Translations under genes and position numbers: made by a program
Shown: piece after piece, positions 15,179 through 21,784 of the stretch
Position numbering within the stretch: the stretch's first letter is position 1
Layout: the number at the start of each line of letters is the position of its first letter
The notes under the pieces: model-generated
Database searches by the model: none
Told to the model about the DNA's origin: nothing
The model's input: only the letters and a program-made list of their open reading frames with translations
From: JAYODW01 sp038116745
Lineage (GTDB): Bacteria > Pseudomonadota > Gammaproteobacteria > Ga0077536
DNA length: 31,023 bases
Direction: 5' to 3'
NCBI GenBank assembly: GCA_038116745.1
Contig: JAYODW010000051.1
Span: 1 to 31,023 of the forward strand

Positions 15179-15855
15179 ACCAGTCGCCCGTCATGCAGCG
15201 CGCTGCCGACCAGCACGGCGTTTATGCCGATCGCAGACAGGGCCTCTAGGTCGTCCGGTCCGCGAACGCCTCCGGCAGCGAGGAGCTGCCGGCTGCCGAC
15301 CAACGACAGGAGTTCGCGCAGTCCGGCGAGGTCCGGGCCATGAACCCCGCCTACATGCGTGAGATTCATGTTTATCACCCGGTCAGGCCAGTCAGCTGGG
15401 CGGCTGAACAGTGTCTGTATGCCCATTGGCAGACCATCTTTCCGGTCGAGAGAGAGCAGCGTCCTGTGCGCGGGGATTGCACCGCGCAAGGCGATATAGG
15501 CTGCCTGATCCGGGATGGACTCGGACCCCAGTACGATATCGACGTTCTCCTGGCCTAATAACGGCGTCACCTGTGCAGGTGCGCTGAAGCCCCCGTCGAC
15601 GAGAAGGCGCACGTTGGGATGATGATTGGCGATCAGCCGCAACAGCTCGAGATTGAGCTCGCCACGCAAGATCGCGTCCAGATCCGCGATGTATATCGAT
15701 CGCGGTTCGAGGGCACTGCTCAGCCCCTGCACGATCTCGACCGGGTCGTGCCCCTCAGCAAACCGACTGACCAGTGGCGGATAGGTCGCCCGTTGCCCGG
15801 CGAGCGCGTGGACCGCGATGCCGTCTTTGATATCGATGACTGGGATGATGTCCAT
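15148..15855 (-). CDS. HisA/HisF-related protein of the H4MPT gene set
   Basis: A 235-residue TIM barrel related to phosphoribosylformimino-isomerase HisA. It has PVIDIKDGIAVHA (5-17) with the catalytic-type Asp8, LLVDGGF (84-90), LLSLDRKDG (133-141) with the second Asp at 137, and phosphate-binding AAGGVRGPDDL (193-203) and AVLVGSALHDG (213-223). Divergence from HisA, absence of other his genes and the setting point to the HisA/F-like family (COG1411, TIGR00734) found in archaea and in methylotrophs with H4MPT, presumably acting on a sugar- or phospho-compound in cofactor synthesis. It is transcribed divergently from the MfnF-like gene 150 bases away. Confidence 0.78.
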   Translation of the reverse strand: MDIIPVIDIKDGIAVHALAGQRATYPPLVSRFAEGHDPVEIVQGLSSALEPRSIYIADLDAILRGELNLELLRLIANHHPNVRLLVDGGFSAPAQVTPLLGQENVDIVLGSESIPDQAAYIALRGAIPAHRTLLSLDRKDGLPMGIQTLFSRPADWPDRVINMNLTHVGGVHGPDLAGLRELLSLVGSRQLLAAGGVRGPDDLEALSAIGINAVLVGSALHDGRLVCSGPSVGLH

Positions 15856-15990
15856 GCCGACTGGGTCGCGGTGGCTGAGATTGGTCGATCGTAGCCCAAA
15901 GAATCAACGACGTTCTGTCCAAGCGCTGGGTAGCATCGCTGGGTTCACGCACGACGCTCCTGCCCCCCGTTTTCCCTGACCTCGCCTCGG

Positions 15991-15996
15991 TACAAT
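15991..15996 (+). promoter_or_regulatory. Candidate -10 box just before the MfnF-like gene
   Basis: TACAAT differs from the -10 consensus at one base. Transcription about 7 bases later would start near 16003, only about 3 bases before ATG 16006, which has no ribosome binding site. A leaderless or very short-leader transcript is suggested. The -35 region is poor. Confidence 0.4.
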
Positions 15997-16005
15997 TGGC
16001 GCCCT

Positions 16006-17061
16006 ATGGATAGTCACTGGTTCGGCTGGGATATCGGCGGCGCGCATCTGAAAGTCGCTATGGTGCGGACCGATGGCAGGGTCGAACAGGTATGCCAGCT
16101 GCCCTGCCCCCTGTGGCGCGGGCTTGGTGAACTGGACGCAGCTTTTCGCGCGCTGAGACTGCCCGTGCAACAGCCGGGTTCCCGGCACGCGGTAACCATG
16201 ACCGGTGAGCTGTGCGACAGCTTCGACAACCGCGCTCAGGGGGTCCGGGCAATTGCGGACGCGCTGGGCGGTTATCTGGGAGCAACGTCCACCGTGCACT
16301 TCTTCGGTGGCCCCGGTCGCTGGTTTGGCAGAGAGGCGATGAATGTGGACGCGGCGACAGAGGCGGTTGCGTCAGCGAACTGGCTGGCCACAGCAGCGGC
16401 TTGTGCGACCGTCCTGCAAGATGCGGGTGTGCTGATTGATATCGGAAGCACAACCACGGACCTCGTGCCGTTCGCTGCAGGCAAGCTTCTGAATAACGCT
16501 TTGACCGACGGCGATCGCCTCGCGGCGGAGGAGTTGATCTACACCGGTGTTGTACGCACGCCGGTCATGGCAGTTTGCTCTCGCGCCTCCTACGCTGGCC
16601 GTCGGGTCATGCTGGCAGCTGAGCTGTTCGCGACCATGGCTGATGTCTATCGCCTGACCGGCGAACTCGACGAGGCTTGCGATCTGTATCCAGCTGCCGA
16701 TGGTGGCGAGAAGACCCTCGCAGGGAGCGCCAGACGCCTGCTGCGGATGGTGGGCCGGGACTGTGCGGTGCCGGCCGACCTTGATGCTGCGACGACGCTC
16801 GCCAGAGATCTGTCACGCATGCAGCTGCGGCAGATCGAAGACGGTCTTGCCTTGTTGCTGAGCCGAGGGAACGCGTGTACGCCGATCATGGTGGTCGCTG
16901 CCGGGGCGGGACGCTTCCTGGTGCCGGAGCTGGCGCGACGCCTCGGCCTCGAATGCATCGACATCAGTGTTCTTTTTGGCGTGAAGGATGAACTGCGAGC
17001 TGCCGCCGCGGTTTCCGCACCGGCAGTGGCGGTCGCGCAGCTCGCCGCGCAGCAACTGTGA
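16006..17061 (+). CDS. MfnF-like protein, H4MPT-linked C1 pathway (TIGR03123/COG1548)
   Basis: A 351-residue protein of the actin-like ATPase/hydantoinase superfamily, matching the TIGR03123 group tied to H4MPT-linked C1 transfer. Seen: FGWDIGGAHLKVAM (6-19), the phosphate-binding strand-loop; HFFGGPGRWFG (98-108); and VLIDIGSTTTDLVP (142-155), the second phosphate loop. The archaeal relative MfnF joins a furan diphosphate to the tyramine-glutamate part of methanofuran, so a methylofuran condensation is the best guess here. Its stop overlaps pabB by 4 bases (GTGA). The nearby MfnE-like kinase supports a methylofuran role. Confidence 0.8.
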   Translation: MDSHWFGWDIGGAHLKVAMVRTDGRVEQVCQLPCPLWRGLGELDAAFRALRLPVQQPGSRHAVTMTGELCDSFDNRAQGVRAIADALGGYLGATSTVHFFGGPGRWFGREAMNVDAATEAVASANWLATAAACATVLQDAGVLIDIGSTTTDLVPFAAGKLLNNALTDGDRLAAEELIYTGVVRTPVMAVCSRASYAGRRVMLAAELFATMADVYRLTGELDEACDLYPAADGGEKTLAGSARRLLRMVGRDCAVPADLDAATTLARDLSRMQLRQIEDGLALLLSRGNACTPIMVVAAGAGRFLVPELARRLGLECIDISVLFGVKDELRAAAAVSAPAVAVAQLAAQQL

Positions 17062-18445
17062 GCTCATGCTCAGTCGAAACCCTTGCGCTCGATTACTCGG
17101 CAGATACCGTCAGTCGTCTGCATCGGCTGGCGCAGCAGCCGTGGTTCATGTTCCTCGACAGCTGCTACGAAGCAGGGGGAGGGGGGCGCTACGACATTGC
17201 TGTCTGGCAACCCGAACTCACCCTGACTACACGGGATGGCTCGACCGTGCTCGAGACAGGGTATGGAAATCATTCCAGCAGCGGGGATCCGTTCTCGCTC
17301 ATCGAGGCGTATCTGGGTGACCGGGAGCGATCCACGGAGCTGCCCTTCAGTGGTGGCGCGATGGGCATGTTTTCCTACGATCTCAGCCGCCGGGTAGAGC
17401 GCCTGCCCTCGCTAGCGGCGAATGATCTCCCTTTGCCGGAGATGGCAGTCGGGATCTATTCGCGCTGTCTGGTGGTTGATCATCAGGCGCAGCAGAGCTG
17501 GTACGTGTATCGTGGACTGTCGGCCGCGGCGGTGCGTGCGGACCTCGACCTTCTGGCAATTCCAAGGACCCTGACCCCGTCTACGCTGGGGACCGATTTT
17601 GTAATCAGCTCTTCTGTGACGGCGGAGCTGAGTCGCGCAGAATACGCAGACGCGTTTACGCAGATCCAGCGCTATATCCATGACGGCGACTGCTACCAGG
17701 TGAACTTTTCCCAGCGCTTCCGTGTAAGCGGCAGCGGCTGCGACGCCTATCAACGTTTGCGCCGACTCAACCCCGCGCCGTTTGCGGCTTTTATGCAGCT
17801 GCCTGGCGGCAGCGTGCTCAGTTCCTCTCCAGAGCGGTTTTTGCGCGCATGGAATGGCCAGGTTGAGGCCAGACCGATCAAGGGCACCCAACGCGGCTCC
17901 TGGATCCCGTGGCCGACAAGAAGCAGATTGCGTCGCTGCAGAGCAGTGTCAAGGACCGCGCGGAGAATCTGATGATCGTGGACCTCCTGCGCAACGACAT
18001 CGGCAAAGCGTGCCAGCGTGGCAGCGTGAGCGTGCCCCGGCTGTTCGAGGTTGAGACCTTTGCCCGGGTGCACCACCTGGTCAACACCGTGTGCGGCCGT
18101 TTACAGAATGAACGCTCGGCCCTGGATGCCCTGCGCGCGTGTTTCCCCGGGGGCTCAATCACGGGCGCGCCCAAGGTGCGGGCGATGGGGAGCATTGAAT
18201 CTCTTGAACCGATCCGACGTAGCGTGTTTTGCGGGGCGCTGGGGCATTTATCCCGCGATAGCCAGATGAATATGAATATTGCGATCCGCACCGTGCTGCT
18301 GGCTCGGGGCAGGCTCTACTGCTGGGCCGGAGGTGGGATTGTTCTCGACTCAGAGCTCGAGGCGGAATATCAGGAAAGCTTCGATAAGGCCGCAGCAATG
18401 CTAAGTCTCTTCAACGATGCCTCTGAATATGCGGTGGGTCATTAA
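17058..18445 (+). pseudogene. pabB: Aminodeoxychorismate synthase component I, frameshifted (PabB-like)
   Basis: PabB converts chorismate plus ammonia to 4-amino-4-deoxychorismate, the precursor of 4-aminobenzoate used by beta-RFAP synthase. The N-terminal part (17058 to about 17890) ends with GQVEARPIKGT; the Lys in PIKGT marks PabB rather than TrpE. The reading frame then jumps back by one and continues as LLDPVADKKQIASLQ, RAENLMIVDLLRNDIG, GGSITGAPKVRAMG and AGGGIVLDSELEAEYQESFDKA to the stop at 18445. With one base restored near 17889 the protein would be about 462 residues, the normal length, and all other motifs are intact. It may be a sequencing or assembly error or a recent mutation. 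The neighbours overlap on both sides, which argues for a functional gene. The GTG start overlaps the previous stop. Confidence 0.85.
17886..17892 (+). other. One-base frameshift site in pabB
   Basis: The correct frame before this point is phase 0 (ending in KGT) and after it phase 2 (TRLLDP). Comparison with the usual KGT-x-x-R-L-x-D-P spacing of PabB puts a single missing base just after the ACC codon, within ACCCAAC. I see no slippery heptamer or strong downstream hairpin of the kind used in programmed frameshifting. Confidence 0.75.
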
Positions 18446-19028
18446 ACTCGGCGGGTCACTGATCAAGGCGCCGGAGTTCAGGCGCTGGTTGCATGACTGC
18501 GCGGTGCCCGCGGTGGTGCAAAGCGTGGTAGTCACCGGTGGTGGCGGGTTCGCGGACGAGGTGCGTAGTCTGCAGCGGACGCTGGAGTTCGGTGACGCAC
18601 TCGCGCATGAACTGGCCATCGATGCGATGTCGCTGAATGCTCGCGTGGCTCAAGCGCTGGAACCGTCGCTTGAGCCGTTCAGCGAGGCGGCGTCGCTCGG
18701 CGGGAGAAGCGCACTTTGGTTCCCGAGCGGGAGCACAGTGGCTCGGCAGGTGCAGGTGGGATGGCATGTGACCGCCGACAGCCTGGCCTTCGCGCTCGCG
18801 CAGGCCGTGGGAGCGTGTTGTGTCTGTCTGGTCAAGTCCTGCGGTGCGGACACCTTCCGGGACCTGGACGCAGGGCAATGCGCAGCAAAGGGCGTGATTG
18901 ATGCCGGCCTTCCTGACCTTATGCGCGCAGATCCGCGTCCCGTAAGACTCCTCAGCAAAGCTGAGTGGGGCAAATTTTTGCAGTCGCGTGAGAGCGGCTG
19001 CCTCCCCGGAACGCCTCTGCGCCTGTGA
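18417..19028 (+). CDS. Amino acid kinase family protein, MfnE-like (COG2054)
   Basis: A 203-residue compact amino-acid-kinase fold. It shows WVIKLGGSLIKAPEF (7-21) with the nucleotide-binding KLGGS, VVVTGGGGFADEVR (37-50), HVTADSLAFALA (116-127) and LVKSCGADTF. It resembles the archaeal-type kinases related to aspartokinase; MfnE of methanogens phosphorylates aminomethylfuran phosphate in methanofuran synthesis, and the proteobacterial homologues lie in H4MPT clusters. The same role in methylofuran is inferred. The start overlaps pabB by 29 bases; ATG 18429 would be an alternative four codons later. It completes a tight three-gene operon. Confidence 0.78.
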   Translation: MPLNMRWVIKLGGSLIKAPEFRRWLHDCAVPAVVQSVVVTGGGGFADEVRSLQRTLEFGDALAHELAIDAMSLNARVAQALEPSLEPFSEAASLGGRSALWFPSGSTVARQVQVGWHVTADSLAFALAQAVGACCVCLVKSCGADTFRDLDAGQCAAKGVIDAGLPDLMRADPRPVRLLSKAEWGKFLQSRESGCLPGTPLRL

Positions 19029-19109
19029 GGCGCTGATGTGCTTTCATTAAAGGAACGGCGCGCGCTGGCCGCTATCCGTTCAGATTAGAGTTTTCCCCGG
19101 AGCCTTCCT

Positions 19110-20276
19110 ATGTCCAGGCTGTTCGAAAAGCTGGTGGTTCACTATCGCGTGTATCTGGTTGCGCTATGCGGCGCCCTCGGTTTGACCGGCACCGTTCTGG
19201 CAGGTGAATTCGCGGGTAAGCCGGGACTGAGCATAGGTGTCGCGGTGGGTAGCGCTCTGCTGCTCTTAATCGTTGCCTCTTGGGCCGCTAATGATTTTGC
19301 ACGCAGGCTCAACCGTTTCAGTGAGCTGATGCAGGCTATGGGCGATGGTGCTGAAGACGCCGAATTTGATCCGCACGGACAGGACGAATTCACCGCGATC
19401 GCGCGCCGCGTACGCGAGGTCAGAGGCAAACTGCTGACTACTTTGAGCGGAGCCTCCGCGAAAGCGGGCAGTCTCACCGTCGCGCTGAATAACCTGTTCG
19501 CTGCGACGGAGCAGACTCAAGCAAACGCGCGGCGCCAGAGCGAAGAGCTTGAGCAGGTGGCATCAGCCATGGGGCAACTGTCTTCTGCTGTTGAAGATGT
19601 GGCTGGCCATGCGCATCGCGCCGCGGATGCCGCAGTGCAGGCTGACGCGGAGTCGCGCAAAGGTCTCGAGGTGGTCAAGGCTTCTCAGGCAACGATCGAC
19701 GAACTGGCTTCCGAGGTGGCGGTGACCGCGGAGCTGATCGGCTCGGTGAAAACCAATAGCCTGAATATCGGTACGGTTCTTGACGTCATCCGGGGCATTG
19801 CTGAACAGACCAATCTGCTCGCGCTCAACGCGGCTATTGAAGCCGCGCGCGCGGGGGAGCAGGGGCGAGGATTCGCTGTTGTCGCCGACGAAGTCCGGAG
19901 TCTCGCCAGCCGCACGCAGCAGTCGACGCAGGAGATCCAGGACATGATCGAGCGCCTGCAGTCCGGCGCCAACCGCGCAGCAGAAGCCATGGACCACGGT
20001 AGGCAGCGCGCCGAAGCGACCGTGCAGCAGGCGCGCGAGGCGGCGGATTCCCTGGCATCGATCGTCGAAGTGGTCAATAGCATCCGGCGCATGAATGTGC
20101 AGATAGCCGATGTTGCCGAAGAGCAGAGTACGACCTCCGGCACCATCACGGCCCGCCTTGGGAACGCAAACCAGATAGCGCAGGAGACTTCTGCCAGTGT
20201 GGCTCAGATTTCATCGTCCTGTGACGGGCTGGAAACTCTGGCGCGCGACCTGCAGAGCGCTATTGGCGAACACTGA
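19110..20276 (+). CDS. Methyl-accepting chemotaxis protein without a periplasmic sensor
   Basis: A 388-residue inner-membrane chemoreceptor. Two membrane segments (about 15-32 and 42-60) are joined by only about 9 residues, so no periplasmic ligand domain exists. A HAMP-like linker follows (about 61-112), then a long coiled-coil signalling domain whose hairpin tip is canonical: IAEQTNLLALNAAIEAARAGE (230-250) and GRGFAVVADEVRSLA (252-266). The C-terminus has no CheR/CheB docking pentapeptide. It should couple to CheA/CheW, sensing membrane state, cytoplasmic signals or energy level. It follows the MfnE-like gene by 81 bases on the same strand, perhaps with its own promoter. Link to one-carbon metabolism is only positional. 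Confidence 0.9.
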   Translation: MSRLFEKLVVHYRVYLVALCGALGLTGTVLAGEFAGKPGLSIGVAVGSALLLLIVASWAANDFARRLNRFSELMQAMGDGAEDAEFDPHGQDEFTAIARRVREVRGKLLTTLSGASAKAGSLTVALNNLFAATEQTQANARRQSEELEQVASAMGQLSSAVEDVAGHAHRAADAAVQADAESRKGLEVVKASQATIDELASEVAVTAELIGSVKTNSLNIGTVLDVIRGIAEQTNLLALNAAIEAARAGEQGRGFAVVADEVRSLASRTQQSTQEIQDMIERLQSGANRAAEAMDHGRQRAEATVQQAREAADSLASIVEVVNSIRRMNVQIADVAEEQSTTSGTITARLGNANQIAQETSASVAQISSSCDGLETLARDLQSAIGEH

Positions 20277-20409
20277 GACAGGTGTTCACGCACAAGTGGT
20301 TTGCTTCCGCAGGGGCGAAAGCAGGGGTCGGGATGCCGTTTTACAGTGGGAAAGCGATTGATTGGCTCACCGAGACAGTCGCGGCTACACTGAGTTTCAT
20401 CAGACAGGT

Positions 20410-20445
20410 AAAAAAAAGCCGGTGAGGTTTGGGGCCCCACCGGCC
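20410..20445 (-). terminator. Rho-independent terminator of nrdB
   Basis: On the minus strand a 7-base stem (GCCGGTG with CACCGGC; 20438-20444 with 20418-20424) is followed by eight Ts (A run at 20410-20417 on the plus strand). It lies about 50 bases past the nrdB stop. Confidence 0.85.
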
Positions 20446-20495
20446 AATGCGACGTACTTAGCTCCCATTGCGAGGAGGTCTGGTCTAATGCCCAA

Positions 20496-21737
20496 TTAGT
20501 CCCAGCTAAGTGCGCCGCCTGTCTGGTATTCCGTCACGCGGGTTTCAAAGAAGTTCTTCTCTTTCTTGAGGTCGATGACTTCGCTCATCCACGGGAATGG
20601 GTTGCTGGCCCCGGGATACTGCTCCGGTAGCCCGATCTGCGCGCAGCGCCGGTTGGCGATGAAGCCGAGGTAGTCCTCGAACATATTGGCATTCAGCCCC
20701 AGTATTCCCCGCGGCATGGTGTCGTGCGCGTACGCAATTTCCAGCTCAACGGCATCGCGGATCAGCTTCACAATGCGCTGCTGAAATTCCGGACTCCACA
20801 GACTGGGGTTCTCAACCTTGATTTGATTGATCACGTCGATGCCGAAATTCATGTGCATCGATTCGTCGCGCATGATGTATTGAAACTGCTCTGCGACGCC
20901 GGTCATCTTGTTGCGGCGTCCCATTGAAAGAATCTGCACAAAGCCCACGTAGAAGAAGATCCCTTCGAACACCACGTAGAAGGCGATCATGTCGCGCAGC
21001 AGACGCTGATCGGTCTCCGGCGTGCCAGTTACAAACGTAGGGTCACCGAGGCTCTGGGTAAACTGCAGCGCCCAGGAGGCTTTGTTGTGCACCGAGGGGA
21101 CTTCCCGATACATGTTGAATACTTCGGCTTCGTCCAGTCCCAGGCTTTCGATGCAGTATTGGTACGCGTGCGTGTGCAGTGCCTCCTCGAATGCCTGGCG
21201 CAGCAGGTACTGGCGGCATTCCGGGTTGGTGATGTGGCGATAGACCGCCAGCACCAGGTTGTTTGCCACCAGCGAATCAGCGGTGGAGAAAAACCCTAAG
21301 TTGCGCTTGATGATGACACGCTCTTCTTCGGTCAGACCGTTGGGATCTTTCCACAGGCTGATGTCCGCATTCATGTTGATTTCCTGCGGCATCCAGTGGT
21401 TGGCGCAGGCGTCCAGATATTTCTGCCAGGCCCATTTGTATTTGAACGGCACCAGCTGGTTGAGATCAGCGCGGCAGTTGATCATCTTCTTGTCGTCAAC
21501 AGCGATGCGACGAGCGCCGAATTCAAGCTCTTCGAGGCCGGTCACGCCGTGGTCCGCGTCGAGGTCTGCTGCTGGCTCGACCTGCGCCGGCGTCGGAGGG
21601 GCGACTACAGGAGCAGGGGGTGCAGGCTGGTCTTCCTCGTCAGCTAGACTCGCCCCGGCGGCCAGAAGTGCATCCGGCGGCGCGCTGGCGCTTGTTGATC
21701 GATTGAACTGTGCGATTGGATCTTCCCAATTCAGCAT
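20496..21737 (-). CDS. nrdB: Class Ia ribonucleotide reductase, small (radical) subunit
   Basis: NrdB holds the diiron-tyrosyl radical that NrdA uses to reduce ribonucleoside diphosphates. In this 413-residue protein the iron ligands are Asp154, Glu185, His188, Glu258, Glu292 and His295, with spacing equal to E. coli (31 between the first two, 34 between the last two Glu). Tyr192 takes the radical position, so it is not of the Tyr-less type. Residues 15-62 are an Ala/Pro-rich extension, likely disordered. A good AGAGGAAG ribosome site precedes the ATG. It follows nrdA by 47 bases on the same transcript and ends at a clear terminator. Confidence 0.95.
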   Translation of the reverse strand: MLNWEDPIAQFNRSTSASAPPDALLAAGASLADEEDQPAPPAPVVAPPTPAQVEPAADLDADHGVTGLEELEFGARRIAVDDKKMINCRADLNQLVPFKYKWAWQKYLDACANHWMPQEINMNADISLWKDPNGLTEEERVIIKRNLGFFSTADSLVANNLVLAVYRHITNPECRQYLLRQAFEEALHTHAYQYCIESLGLDEAEVFNMYREVPSVHNKASWALQFTQSLGDPTFVTGTPETDQRLLRDMIAFYVVFEGIFFYVGFVQILSMGRRNKMTGVAEQFQYIMRDESMHMNFGIDVINQIKVENPSLWSPEFQQRIVKLIRDAVELEIAYAHDTMPRGILGLNANMFEDYLGFIANRRCAQIGLPEQYPGASNPFPWMSEVIDLKKEKNFFETRVTEYQTGGALSWD

Positions 21738-21784
21738 CGTGCTTCCTCTGTTTCTTTATTGCTGCGGACGGGTGGAGGCCTGCG

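Noticed and set aside
17880..17900. Programmed -1 frameshift in pabB
   Set aside because: No X-XXY-YYZ heptamer in the zero frame and no evident downstream stimulatory structure; PabB proteins are not known to need one.
20302..20323. Hairpin after the chemoreceptor gene (9-base stem with one mismatch)
   Set aside because: No T run follows, so I could not support it as an intrinsic terminator.
20362..20391. Promoter-like TTGGCT-18-TACACT pointing toward the nrdB terminator
   Set aside because: No RNA gene or ORF follows on the plus strand and the next hairpin has no T run in that direction; probably chance.
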